Shown: positions 1 to 14,803, counted from the stretch's first letter. The stretch: 64,000 nt of DNA from Pyxicephalus adspersus (GCF_032062135.1 NC_092859.1:69574239-69638238), one strand, 5' to 3'. Notes: a model not told the origin generated them from the sequence alone. Translations and numbers: made by a program.

Positions 1-809
1 GGATGAAAAAGAATGATAATCTCCATGGGGCTGGGTAATGCAAAACAAAATGGATAGATAATCCATTCTGTCCAAAATGTAGATGATAACTATATTACAA
101 ATTGTAATGTAAAAAAATACATATAAGTTAAGCAAGCAGCAAAAATATATTCTCAAATATTTTCAGATTTTTTGTAAAGGGTTTGCATAGATTTACCAAT
201 ATACAAACACCTTAATTTTAAAAGGCTGATGTAACTATTGAACCTGCTGGTTGTAGGACGTAATGTGCGCAAATAGAAAACTAGGAAACCCTTTAATTTT
301 GTCCCTTTAAGGTAAGATCTGTGACACAATCGTAAAGTGCTTTGGAGTCCAGGAACATCATAACCCAAAGTTTCACATCTACAGTTCACTCAGTGTGATG
401 AGTACCTTCTGCCTACACAGGGTGGAGACACCTGTTAAGTTATTCTGTGCTAACTTCCTAAGTGTCCATGTATATGTAGGAAAAATCACAACTAGAAGTG
501 TGAACAGGTGGATCTAAAAGAGGACAAGGTATGGGGATAAACTGCAAAAAAAAAAAAAAACCTGAGTGAGAAGCCTCAGATAAAAACCAGCCAGTTAATC
601 TCAACATCTATGAAATAGGTTCAGGTAAATGAAACCAATGGAATCACTGCCCCAGGAATCACCATCTTTCTGCTTTTATCGGAGGCTTTGTTTGTTGTTT
701 AGGTAGGAACTCCAGACTAAATCTTCATATTATTTATACAGGCAATATGACTGTAAATAAAAATAAAATAGGCTAACAGCAGTGTTCCCCACAGTCAAGT
801 AGGGTCACA
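1..809. other. Downstream flank of ERGIC1, no gene seen
   Basis: AT-rich DNA beyond the likely poly(A) sites. It has a short A-tract near 546-560 and an ATTAAA on the minus strand at 292-297 that could be a distal poly(A) signal. No coding exon or named repeat was recognised. Confidence 0.5.
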
Positions 810-1357
810 TTTATTAGAGTGTGCTAGGAATAAGTGTTAAGACAAAGTCTAGGAGTTAGGTGGCAATAATTTTAGTACTAAATGCACTAAAGACTGCCCA
901 CACAAATTACTGGAGTTCCCCTTTATTATGGTCCCTTGGCACATTTACATTTGCAGGAAGGTTTACTTTTGTGGAAGAGCTGTATAATAAATATAAAGCT
1001 TATTTTTTGTAAAGTAACTAGGTATCTCAAACGTTGGAACAGACCTATCTATGATAACAAGATCTTAACTATTTTCAAGTCGTTCATGGGTTTAAGTATG
1101 TTAAACAACTTACTTTGTATCATATTAAAGCTGGGTCTCCTCTAAATTTCTAAAAAAGTGCCAGGAGTATGGTCATGTATGCCCTAAATATTATAGTTAG
1201 AAATTCCTAAAATGCCCATTTAGTAAAGTCTTGTCACAACATATCCAACATATCAATTGTGTATTTATGTCCTTGTTACATATGATAAGAATACCAAGTC
1301 AAAATTCTTTTAAAGTCTTCCTTGTTGTTTGGATGATGTCAGGAATGTGAACTGTTC
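810..1357 (-). other. ERGIC1 3'UTR (probable) with candidate poly(A) signals
   Basis: Minus-strand sequence following the ERGIC1 stop. AATAAA lies at 922-927 with a GU-rich TTTGTGTGGGC just downstream (about 896-906), so cleavage near 908 would give a 3'UTR of about 450 nt. A second AATAAA lies at 810-815, followed by GACTGTGGGG. Either or both could be used. A longer UTR running off the window cannot be excluded. Confidence 0.55.
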
Positions 1358-1465
1358 CTACTGCATTTTTCCAAGTTGTATCTTCTTCCAGGCTTCAGAG
1401 GCAGTGAAAATGCAAGAGTCAAGGATCCCAGCTACAGTAAATGTTCCTCCAATAATGGCACAAAC
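1358..1465 (-). CDS. ERGIC1: ERGIC1 coding exon 10 (second membrane segment, stop)
   Basis: Residues 256-290 and a TAG stop. It begins VCAIIGGTFTVAGILDSCIF, the second membrane segment, and ends TASEAWKKIQLGKMQ in the cytosol. The acceptor is TTTTGCAG. As I remember it, the mammalian protein ends in KMH rather than KMQ, so the last residue differs. No dilysine ER-retrieval motif stands at the -3/-4 positions. Confidence 0.97.
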   Translation of the reverse strand, partial: VCAIIGGTFTVAGILDSCIFTASEAWKKIQLGKMQ

Positions 1466-3200
1466 CTGCAAAAGAAGACAAGAACACAAATGCTTAAAGC
1501 AGCCAGCAGGGGCGCATTGGAGACAGTCGAGTACCAAATTTTTCTACCAAACTGCAACTAATCTGTAGTTTTAGCTATTTGGAACACACCCACACCAGAA
1601 TGAGTAAAAGGCAAGATTCTACATTCAACCTTCTGCCCTATGGAGTTTCAGCCAAAGACAAATAAAGTGAGCAGCAACAGAAGGGTATTCTTGTAAAAAA
1701 AAAAATGTAATGTAAATGAAAAAAAATTAGACAATAAACAAGTTCTTTGTTTCAAACACAAATAATATTTTTGACCAACTGGGTTCCATTACGCCTATAT
1801 TCAAACTGAAAAGAGGTTACAGTTCAGTTCCTGCTTCCTTATACCAGTGAACCATCGTAAGTAGTTCTGCCTGCGGCAGTCACCGAGAATGCTGTAGGTT
1901 GCAGCGAGTGGTTCAGTAAAGCACACTTTCACCTACTGGCAAATGTGCAAACACTGTTTTTGTTTTTTTTTAGGAACCAGCCCTGCAGCGTGAGCCACTG
2001 AGTGGCTGGTAAGGTGCCAGTCACTGGGAACTGAGCGGGATCACTGGATCCCGCTGCAGGTCTGAGCCTGCCCTAAAGAACCAGCATCTGCAGATTTGAC
2101 AGCAAGTGGCAGTGAGCTGTCTGAATCTGCCAATAGAATGAGAGTTTCCTTTTATTTCTGTCCTAACAAAAACAACACTGATCAGAACAGGTGGCCCTTT
2201 TTTTTCCTAATGACAACTGTACACAAATATATTTTGACTGAAAACATGTATAGTGTTTTGTGAGTATCAGGACAACTATTTGAAGGAGGCTGTTTTCTTG
2301 GGAGCATTTACATTAGTGGTGTAGCAAGTGACACTACACCTACCGCAGAGCAGTAACCACATTTGCAAACTTGAGCAGAGGCATATAGAAAAAGTCTTCT
2401 GTGGCCTGGCATTCTAAGCTCAGCCACAAGACCTGGTATTTCAACTCCAGAACAGATGACACTTTCAATTGCTAGACCTGGGAGAAGCTTTCCTAGGTGT
2501 CAGCAAAGGCCAACAAAATAGTACTGAAAAAATGTTAGCTGCTATTCTAACCCTTTTATGGAATTGCTAGCTTCTTAGGTGTCTAAGAAGCCCGCAACTG
2601 GTGAAATAGTAATAGTACTTTAAAAACACTGGGGAATGCATTTTTTGTTGAGCTAGATCTCACACTTCTTTTTTGACTATTTTTCGGGTGGTGAATCTAG
2701 AAATGACCCCAGTTTTTTGCTATCACATCCAGTTTTTACAATACAGGGTACCCTCCATTTTTGTCAAAAAAACATACAAATTTTACATACCATGAAAAAA
2801 TATTGAAATAATAACGTGATAAGTATAATAAATAAGTACGGTTTTTTTAAATTTCTTTTGTTCATACAAAGGATTTATTGTCACTCTGACTTTTTTTTAC
2901 AGTAAAATCCTAATATGAAAATTAATCGGGTAAGGGTTTAAGGTAAAAATGTACGCTTATAGCTTTTCCTGGAGTGTTCAGTGTTAGGACAAACTGGCCG
3001 GATGCTCTCAACAATAGTCAGCCATCATATGTACATCCCATATACCCTGATACCATCCTTCTATGACCTTCAAATCTTGGTGGAATTGTTCACCTTGCTC
3101 ATTAATGACTGCACCAAGGTTTTCCGTGAAGTTAGAAAGATGGCTATGCAGAAAATGCACCTTGATGTTCATATTGCAACCAAGCAAAAGTAATGTACCA

Positions 3201-3245
<45 letters not shown>

Positions 3246-5609
3246 CAAAAGTAGCTCTCCAAGAGTTTCTGGACAATCTCTGTGTAATTATTTGTCGTTG
3301 ACAATGGCTTTGAATGATAACCAAGCATTCTTTTTGACTTCAGACATTGTCCTGATGAAATGTTCATCTTTCATGAGCTGCTGAATCTGTGGACCATCAA
3401 ACACACCGGCATTTATTTTTTTAAATGACAGGCTAGGAAAAGCATTTAGGCAAAGCTTTAGCCAACTGCTTCATCAGACCCAGTTACATGTGCAGAGGCG
3501 GGACTATATTATTCTTTCTATCAACAAGTGGCTCATGTAGAATGTTTAGATCACCTGGTTTTATGGGAGATTATGGAGGCCAATTCCTTTCCACCCAATG
3601 CTTCTCAAGCTCTGCTGTCCCACATGCACAGATACCGGGGTTACTTGGTGTATCCGCGTTGCTGACCAAGAAGGAAGCATACCATTTTAAGGTCAACACA
3701 GATGACCCAATTGTGTTGGTGATATTGCAACAACTCAATGACTCTCTTTATGTCTACATATTCTTCACAAAGAGAAACTGAATGGCCAATTGGGACTGAC
3801 CCAAATATATTGCCATCGTGAAGGAGGACACACTTTAAGCTCCGCTTTGAGCTATCCATGAATAGTCACCATTCAAATATAGATTGGAATTTCCAATTCC
3901 TCCATTAAACCAGGTATGTTATGACAATACACAAAGGCGCTCTCAGTTCTAAAGTACTGCAGAAATGAAATTTCTCTGGTTCTAAAGTACAATACCTTCT
4001 TTTTTCAAGTTTTTCTCACACAGTCTTGATGCTAGGAGTTCTGAAGCCTTCTTCGATAGTCCCAAATCATGTGCCAAATCACTCAACTCATGCTGATCAA
4101 ATCCATTTAGGAACAGTCCCTTTCAATTTCAAACTCTTCATCATTGCTGTCATCTAGTTCATCACCATAATCATGTTATTCAAGAGAGGGTAGTGTAATG
4201 AAAAACAGCACTGGGATTTCATCTGAATGAGCCACTGGAACCAGGATACTCTATGTTACATTTATTTTTCTTGGTATATCCTGAAGTTTTCACCATACAA
4301 AAGTAACAGTCACTGAAATGATTTCCTGGCTCTCGCCAAACCATAGGTATGCCAAATGGCATCCTATGTTCCCTTTGTCCACATCCGTAATCCCTTGACA
4401 CACTATTTGCTCACCTTTTGAGGGGCCCAAGACTTATGTTGTTTACCAAGTTTAACTTTAAAATATGCCAAATAGGCTTGCTCTATAAAGGTGCTGATGT
4501 TCGCCCTGCCTGGTAATGGTAAAACTCCCACATATGTAACAAACTAATCAGGGTTGTTTAGGCACTTATGACGAGAAACAGCAGAGCCAGACATAATCTG
4601 AAAGAGGAAATACGTGTGTAAGTAGAAAAATAAATTTTGCCTATTCACTACGTAGAGCAGTGCACAACCTCTGACCAAACTGTTTGCGTGTAAATGAATA
4701 GCCTTTACAAATATAAGCGGTGGACAAAAAATCTTACGTGATAGAAGAAAACTAACTGCACTTTCAGAATCAGCATACCTACTTTAGTGTAAATAGGCTT
4801 AAAAATTGAAGTCAACAAAAAAGTTTTTCAAAATTGTTCCCTAGTGTAATGCTAGTGTTAGAGCCATTTGACTAGCATTTTGAGAAGAAGTCAGCAAAGG
4901 CAGCCTACATATATCTCTCATTGTCCATGTCTTTAATTCTGCAGCAGCAGTAATACCACCACCCACCTTTCTCTCTCTGAGCAGTGCTACCATCATGGAG
5001 TCTAATTGTGTCAGATTATTGGCCTCCACAGCCTTAGAAAGTCACTAATATGTGCCACTCGCAGTACAAAAAAAGATGGGACACCCAATGAAATAATGTC
5101 TATCACAATGCGGTGCCATTCAACTGTCATTTTTCTCTAAAAGTTAAAACCTATCTGGCATTTAAATCACGAAGACAAAAAGAAGTTAAGTAAACAAACC
5201 AGTTAAAAAACTGTCCTGGTCAAATCCAGCGTTTTTCCATATTGTGTTGCAATTTCAAGACTGACAGGTTTACTGACCTTTTTTATATTTGTTAGTGTAT
5301 ATATGGTCTGTTTACTAAAACATTTCTCTGTTTCCCAGAGCAACAGCTGTTTCAGTAGCCATGTTCTGACATGCAAAATATGTGGCCAGATTAAATTTGG
5401 CCAGTGTATTCTAATCTGGTAGCTGAAATTATCCTTTCCTTTACAAACATGTCCAGGGCAGATAGCAGCCAAAAATAGGGACAGCCTTCTCAAATGAAAT
5501 GGCTAAAAGTCCTCCTTAGTGTGTGTCACTTTATCATGCAAAGGTCGGATAATGGATTTCAGTAAAAATATATATATGTAAAAGTAAATGTGTGTGTAAT
5601 TATATATAT

Positions 5610-5659
<50 letters not shown>

Positions 5660-8600
5660 TATACACATACACACACACAAGACAAACAAGCTTACTCAAT
5701 AGGAAAAGCAAACAGGCAAGCAGATATGAAGACTGCAAAGTGTACTAACCCACAGCAAACTCTCTAAATTCTATTTCCTCTGCCAGATCAGTGATCAATT
5801 TAGGTTACCTAACTATATCATCATTGCTCTTTGAACTAATGTACTGAAATGTGGAAGGTTGACAAAATCCACGCTGCCATATTGACTAATGGCCATGCAA
5901 TGTTTGAAAGGGGGATATCTTCTAAGGTTTATTTAAACCCACATACTAATTTATTATTGTTTGAACCTGATGAAGAGGCAGGTCATCTTATATGTGTCGG
6001 TGCCTTGTTATCAACTATATTTACAGCTATAACTCCTAAAAAAGCAAACAAAAATATCAAAGGTCACTTTTTTACAACTAACAACACTGGGATATTCCAT
6101 ATATTGCCTGGTAGAGATATCTTGTTAGCATTTCCTTGCTGCTCTTTCGTTCTCCACAGCCACCATTAAACTGTGGAAGGGTAGTGAAATCACTTCTTGG
6201 GTTGTTTGACAGTGCTAGGTCCAAGCAATTGGCTGCTAGATCTCAACACTGTCACAGGGGAAATGTCACACATTACGTCATGTCTGGGTAAAGTTGCTAT
6301 CCATGATGCATTAGGAAAGGCAGAAAGGAATGGTGAGGAGAATACTTGTTGGAAGGATTTTTATTTTCCCTTTTGCATAGACAAGGTGTCAGTTTTAAAA
6401 TAAATACAATCCAAGCTCTCCTATTTTTATTCTCTCTTCCAGACAACACCAGAAAGTAGGATGTTTATGGGGAGGATAAGAATAGGACCAACAATTTAGT
6501 TTCATTTCTCTTAATAGGAAAACAAAAAAAAAACATTTTATTGCTCAACTTCATTTTTTCTATGACTGGAATCACAAAGTTTAAAATATATTCCACACTT
6601 AATGTTGTAATAATTGTGTTTACAAAACCTTTTTTCTTGCTTCTTCTATGCTGCTTTACCATTAGGCTTAGTCTACACGGACTGTTTTCCCAGTGTTTAA
6701 CCTAAGGGTTTTAAAGCCCTTGTTTGAAATCCCTATGCATTACAATGGGTTAATCCACACCAGGTCGTTTCCTTGAGGCACGTTTATAATATTTATCTTA
6801 AAACACAGTGTTAATGCTGGAAAACACCCTATAACATGTGTAAACGCTTCCACTGATTTCAATAGACGTTTTCCCACCTTTATGAGCACTTAATATGCAA
6901 AAATAATAATATGTTAAAATGCGAAAAAACACGAAAGAACTCATCTTAGGCATTTCCAGGATTTTAAAGGCAAGCTTCAAAAAGCTAATAGTTTCACTGT
7001 CCTCTAGGTAGCCATTCAGTTCCAGCAGTAACAAAGGAAAGCCTTTCTGTAACCCTACACAAAGGAGTGTTCTCATACAATAACAATGATGGGCTCTTTG
7101 TAGGCAATACATTCACCTTGGAGCACCAGAAAGAAAACACAGAAATCATACCAGCCAGAACACACTGGTCTCTATTGGAAACTTAGTAGCCATCGGAATA
7201 ATACTGGATATGTCAGATAACTGTTGATTTACCGCATCCTATAACAAAGTCTACTAAGTAACAACCACTAATAAGCATTCATCTCCAATCTTCAAATAAC
7301 TCATACAGGAAATTCATAGTTAAGTATTTATATTCTGGATGTCATCTGTATACTATAAAGATTAAGTGAAACCATATTTAACAAGTATATACCTAGGTAT
7401 AAACCTAGGTTCAATTATGCTCATTTAAACCTAGGTTCAATTATGCTAATTTAAACCTAGGTTCAATTATACTCATTTACAATTAATTTTCATGGTGTCG
7501 CACTATCTATATATATATAATATATATATGTATATTAAATATACACACTTCTATGTAGTCCATTCAAACATTTTTGATTTAACTGCAGATCAGTTCATAG
7601 AATAAAACTAACTGATACAACAGATGATAAATGTCAGAGACTCACAATAATTATACCACTGAACATTTTACCATTTACAAACCAAAAGTACTAATAAAAC
7701 TGGCTAAGGGTACAGAACTATATAGGTAGCACCAAAAATGTGATCTGTTTTTAAGCACTGCTGGCTGGCAAAGCAAATGAGGTGTTAATCATTTGTGTGC
7801 CCAGCAAACAGAATGAGTATTAGCAGTGACGTGGGACCAGAGTTGCCAGTGCAGAGCTAGGGAAAAAATGACTGAGTGATTTAAAAAAACAGAACATTGA
7901 CTCACCACTAAAAATCACTATTTGCTGGACATCAAAAATAGAAAGTGTTAATGCTTAAACTGAACTGACAGCTGGGATACAGCCATCCAACATCATCAGA
8001 ACCACAATCATAACTGACAACTGTAATCAATCAATCAATCACTCAGAACACTGATCATTTCTTCCAGTGTGTGCGCTTTTCAAATAAAACATTAATGGGT
8101 ACAAATAGTGAAAATCCTAAAACCTTTAAAAATAGTTCACAGCTACAATCCAACATTGTCCTCCTATATTGGATCAACAACCATAGGCAGAATCTCTTTA
8201 ATCAATATTCTCAACAGACTAAAGCCGCATCGAACACAATTTCAATGTTTTTTCTAAACACAACATTCCAACTCGTCTAGAATATAAATGTATTTATCTT
8301 TTTATAGGATTGCAGATGCATTCAGCCAAAGAACTCAATACAGAAGCTAAAAACAGTTCTGTTCTAAGAAAACCATGAAGTCTATTGTTGCAGAATGTCT
8401 TATGGAAATTCCAGTTTTGCCTGATAGCCATGCTGATTCTCTGCTTTCATTACTTTTGGAGTCACTGATGAATGTGAAATTACCCAGGTATGACAGTGAC
8501 TTTAGAGCCCATTTCTTTTAAAACTGATTTTGCTTTTATGGGTTTAGCAAACACAAAAATCACTATTAGTGCCAGCAGTAAAGGGTTATTTACTTATTAA

Positions 8601-11600
8601 GTCATTATCTGACTATCTGGTCCCCAATGGAAAACAAAATACTGGAGAAACAAGCCAACCCCACCTTGAGTATCTGGAGGTAACTCAACTAAATCTTGGC
8701 GGGGTGTAAATTCAGTGACTACGGCAGTATGTGAAGGAACGTTGGGTATAGTTTATTAAAACTCTCCAAAACTGAAGAAAAAGAAAAAACCCAACAAACC
8801 TGAAATAGATCTGTTCCAGGATTGAAAATAGTTGGCAACTAATGGCAAATGATTTTTTAAAATTCCATCCATCACCCAGTTTTTCCATGATAGTCTATTT
8901 TAACCAGTCTTGGAGAGCCCAATGTGTGCCTTGTCGTTTTGTAGCCAGTAAGAAAACATTATTATCCTGTAACAGGAAATCCTAGAACATGGAAATTACT
9001 GGTAGAGCTACTAGGTAAATTTTAATTGAAATGGGAGGTAAATATAAAAAAGGTAATGCTCTGGTAGAAACTGTTAATGATGAACAGAAATATAGTCAAA
9101 ATTGTAAATACTTACATATACTTGAAAAAATATATATTTTAAGGTTATTGAATTGAAGTTTTTCTACTTGTCGTAGGTCAGACAGCACTGAAGCCATTAG
9201 GTCAGTATAAAACAGCCAACAAAACTTTTCAGAGGAAGGGGGGTTAACATTTTGCCTACTAAAAAAAAAATGAAGTCTACTTTTTAGTAGTTACATTACC
9301 TACCTAGCTCCTAGGATTTGTCCAAATCTACAAAATAAAACTATATAATGTAATTTGTGAACATTAATAACTAGAGCTAGTGACTGATCTATCACAATTT
9401 AAAAAAAACAAAAAAAAAAAAAACAGTCCTTAAAAATAATATACACTCTTGAAAAGATTTTCCTACAAGGATCACCTAATTTTAGAAAGACAGTTGTCAC
9501 TAGAATGCATTAGCCCACACAAGATACCAGGAGGTGCCCCAAACTGCCAATACGTCAGAAACTTGAAATACATTTTAAGAATTCCTCATTATCCCAGAAT
9601 AAAATGATTGGACTAAAATAGCACACTCATTACAGTTGACATTTGAGCATAGGAAAGGAATAGCTAACAGGCTTTTTTATGGAACTTCCAGCTATGTTAT
9701 AAAAATACAGATTTGCTGACATTTAACATGATTTTCTTTCACAAAGTTTTTTTTTTTTTAAATCCAAAGAAAAATATATATTTTGCCTTGTTTCAAAGAT
9801 GTATACCATTATCTGTATTCCTGGATGCTCTTGTATCCCAAACATTCATATACACTAACTATTGCTTAATCACAAATGACCAGTTACATCAAGCAGAAGA
9901 AGTTATATAGGTAAATATTTAAGTTTCTAAATGCACAGTCCACAACACCTTTTTTCTTTTTGGTAAGTAAAGGACACCATAAAACAGAATGACCCCATAT
10001 AGGATTCCATTTGACAGCCCATGGATCCTATTTTCTGCTTTACCAAAACCTATATACACTAATGGTTAACTAGACTATCTCTTGAATGTCAAAAAATGGC
10101 AAAATTAGACCCCCCCCATAACTATTTAAAAGTTCTGAAACATTACTACTTTTAGTACTTTGGTATTTGCCAAACCCCTAGTTTTACTCGACAAGATTTG
10201 ACATTTCCCAACATTGATACCTCATATTTGTCACATTAATGTTTTGGTCTAGCCAATTCCTTAAAAGTGAATTATACTCAGTCTTTCCTCTCGTGTGCAA
10301 GATAGTATTACTTTATTATCACAACTTTCTATCTGCTTCAATTTCCCCTATTTCATGATAAAGAATTTTGATAGACACAGAATAGTAAGAAAGAACCGTT
10401 CATAACTTGGTGAACCATGAATCAGAAAACTAACTTTATATAATATGGCTGTGCAAGATTTTTACCGCCTGATTTTCTAACGCCAGAAATACAACTCTGC
10501 ATCTGGCCATATGGCTCTTATAACTGTACTGGTTTATAATCAATTTGCAATTTATGAGATATCTTTAAAAAAAAACCACAGTTTTCACTAATAGTACTCT
10601 GAATATATAGGATATATGGTATACCTAGGGGTGGTATCATAGTACCATAGTAATATACATGATAACGAAAACACATTTTAACAGGTTCATAAATATATAT
10701 AAAACGTACAGAATCATACAAAATAAGCACTATATTTAAATAGACAATAAGAATGTACAAATATATAAATGCATGTAGAAAATCAATAGTTTATTTGTTC
10801 TACATTTTCCAGCAGTTTTAAGTGTTCACTGTCACGCCGTATAAAACACAATTCCCTAGAATTCCCAAGCAATAAGGCAGAAAACCTTTCTATTAACACT
10901 ACAACGTTTATAGTACTAAAATTATCAATTTCACTCTTTACCCCAACCCCACTCTTTGCCAATCCCACTTGTAAACATGTAGTTACTTTTAGAGGAACAG
11001 GAGACAATATCTTACTTCCAAAAACACTAAGAACAATGGCTTTGGTAACTGGGTTAAACTACCATGCCAATGCAGCCAAGGTATTTATCCAGGGTGGTCA
11101 CTCAATTTCAAGGTAAAGCTGGCTACTTTTTAAGCTTGGCAACTCCCACCACCCACAGAAGGGTTAAGGTTATAATTGATCTATAATAAAGGTGTTTGTA
11201 AGATCTTTGAGAATATATTTTTTTTGCCGTTTATCAGCCATCATTAACTCATACAATCTGCAGGACATATTTTCAGGCTATAACAAAAGATTGCTCACCA
11301 TTTAGGTGCCATACCTTGTTTCATAAACCATACCAGCATTCACAACTGCTGCTTGCCCCCTTCTACCCTTGATTGATGGATGCCCTCAAATAAGGATCTG
11401 AGATTAAGAGAACTTTCATTGCAATTCATTTACACAGTGTTTTACAAATTAGGTAATGTATACTTGACCACAGCAAACTTTCTGTCTTGTAATTCATCCA
11501 TATTCAATTGTAGTGAATACACACATGTGTAGAGTAAGTGTACATGGGTGTTCCCAAAAGAATCAAAAGCACAGATGCTCCTAATAAAGAACTCACTAAA

Positions 11601-14600
11601 CCCCATGGACTGGAGCCTAAAATCAAGACACAATGGATGTGTGAGAATCAGCAGGCATTGCAGTTCTCAGGCCAAGCCCACAGATATACAGTGTCCAGCA
11701 TGGTGAAGGGCAGAGGAAGCACAGAGGTGATAGCGGAGAACAAGACATGCAGACACCAGGGCGGGAAGATTATATTGTAGGCTTGTGTCATCCTTAACGC
11801 TGTATTATCTACACTACACTATTCAGGCACACCCTTTTTAAAGGAACATAACAAAACTAAACCAAAGATGGTGTACTTTTGGACCCTTTTAACAATGGTT
11901 ACAGCTGAACATTCAATGTAAAGCCTAACAAATCTATGCGTTTTCTATCTGGCCTTGTTTTATCACAACTTAGCTAACATGCAAAAAAAAAAAAAAAAAA
12001 TTACAACATGTTGAATTAAAGCCCAGTGACTATCATTCGGATATTGGAAATTATATGGGCATCTTCAGAACAACAGATGTGTATAATAATCCCACAATAC
12101 TTGGTCAGCAAATTGGTTTTCAAGCAAAATCTTGAAGACAAACCATTTGTCTTTATTTTTTCAGTCTTTTATCAAAATGCAGACCAGTACAAGATGTATT
12201 CTGAATGTCTGAGAGAGTTAAAAAGCAAAAAGTAAGAGCAAGGTTAAAATTGAAGCTGCTCACAGAAAATAGAATTCCTATTTATGATCCGCAGAGTTTC
12301 AAATTTGTCTTCTAAAATAAGCTTGAAATGATAAAATGATCATATTCATATAAACTAAAAAAAAACCAAAACATTTTTGTATGAAAGGTATGCGAAGGAA
12401 AACATTTCTTGTTGCCCACAGCTACCATTTAGAATTCTTGCTATATAACTTTTGACTACAAAAGTCACAGTTGGAAGCTGGTTGCTACAGGCAACAAGAA
12501 ATTTACTACTTAACACAGTTTATACAAAAGCCCTCTGTAAGTAGTAAGAAACTGTTAATCGTGTTACAATGTTTGCATGTGTATGAAAATCACAGTGCTA
12601 AATGTTCTCATTTCCCACCACTGACAAAAACACAGCACCGAGGGCCTAGCACTGTACACCTCATTTACTGCAGTGCCTTTTTTAAATTTCTAAAGGCCAA
12701 TTATATCCGTCCTGCCAGGGCACAGCATGTCTAACGGATGCTGGGAAACTCCTCTGATTTATATGTAGTTGGCTTTGTTCTCTTCTTCCTTTTAACAAGG
12801 AGCTACAAAAGGTCCCTTACAATATATATGGCAGCAGTTCTTCATTCTCTGTTTATCATCTCCCCCTTCTTCAATGAAACATGGATGAATAGAGGAGATG
12901 CTGCTGGTCTCGTGGACAGAACAAGAGCTTGTGAATGAGGCAGCAGCCCGAACAGCAGGTGCTTCTCTACAACCCCCACCACCCAGTCACCATGTCGCAT
13001 TAATCCGCACACCATCTGTTGGGTGGAAGAGCAATGTCCTCTCTTAGAGAGACAGTTCACATGCTAAAGACAAAGTGGATCATTGGCAGATGGAGATTAT
13101 GCGATCAGGACAGGGGAGGACCCTGCAGAACATGATGGCTCCTATTAACTTCACAGTGACTGTGACTTTGTTTGGCGAGTGTCTTATTGTAGCCACATCC
13201 CCATTATAACAGCCGTAGGAGAAGAAAAACACTGAGGTCATGTTCACAGAACCATTACTGACCAACAAAGCTACAACAAGCTAATCATACTTCCCAAGTG
13301 ACATTTTTAAAATGTGGAACATTTGACATGTGATAATATGAACATTTCTAACCTCTACACAAGTCCTATGATCTCATGGAAAAAATGCTTTTTAACAAGG
13401 CCATAAGGTCATTCCCTCCAAGTAGAGTTTACTCTTTATTCTTTGCTATTCTTAACCAACTCTGGCCAATTTCTGTGCTTCCCATTTGGTATATTGGAAA
13501 AATATTTACAATTTCAACTATTTTATTTTACTACTAAAATAATTATTTTTAATAATTATTTTAGTAGCTACTACTACTAACTATGAGATCTGGTTGACCT
13601 CCTAGCACTTGCAGAGACTTACTAAAGGCTCATTAAAATGCCTTATGGCATAGAAGTTGTGCTAGAAATGGAAGCCATTTCTCACTGTTAGAATGGAAGC
13701 AATTCTCAATGTTAACATCAGAGCAAACATGTATTCAGAGCAAACATTTTTTCTAACCACAGGTACACTTTCAATTGTAAAATTTACCTAATAGATTCAG
13801 ACATGATTGTGGTGCATTGGTCCACTGCAAACACTGTTGTTCAAAATTTGATGACCTAGGCCCTTCTGTGTGTAGTTTTTTTATACAGCCAGCATTTACA
13901 AACACACAGTAGGGTGTAGGTAAAATCAGTGCAGCAAGGAAAAAAGGAAACTGCAAAATACAATCTCTATATTACCATTTACATACCATTGAAATGTTAG
14001 GTAAAAATTACTTTTTCTCAAAATTAACCCGTGGCGTTTACACCCTAAATGTATCTCTACATATCCCTCATGTGGGTGTAGACAATAATTCTTAAACAGA
14101 ATGACATAAGTGCAAACCATCTCTAGGATAAGTTTTACTTTATAACGTTTGTTTGTTTTTTTACATTAGCTGGCATGGTGCAGAAGCTGAAATCATAAAA
14201 ATCCTATTTTGGGAGCAGTGCTCCATGACGCAATTACAGGAATCTCTAATTCCTGAAATAACATTACTGGGATGAATCCCAACCAAGATGGTTCTTGCAC
14301 TTCCAAATGCTATATTCATGTACTTAAAATAAAAGATGGCATACTAAGAAAACTCTGGCAGCATCACACTTCCACTTTTACCCAAAAATACATTCTTTTT
14401 TCTACAAAACTTCTATGGAGTTGGCAACAACAAGGAGAAATGTACCAAGTGACAGACAATCATATTTTCCAAATACTTCACTAGCTGGACCAAATATGGT
14501 GGCAAATCAGTGAGCATAAATTATTATCCATTTTACCTCTGCAGACTCTCATTTCTGAAAGGTGAAAAAAGTGGAATTTGTAAACTATAAATAAATTGTC

Positions 14601-14803
14601 TATGTTGTCTGAAGATTTTAAAGGTAGGGAAGACACTGTGGCATTGTTCAGGGGAATCAAGTGTAAAGTATAAAATCAAACAAGTATAAGTAAGGTAACT
14701 AACAAGAAGTACACTTGTTAAAGTATTTGAATGATGTTAGTCGCACAGGTAAGTTAAAATATTAGGCAACTTACAAAATGGTCACATATTTAAAAAGATA
14801 AAA

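Noticed and set aside
5503..5685. Cys-Val-rich small ORF
   Set aside because: It is the translation of the CA microsatellite.
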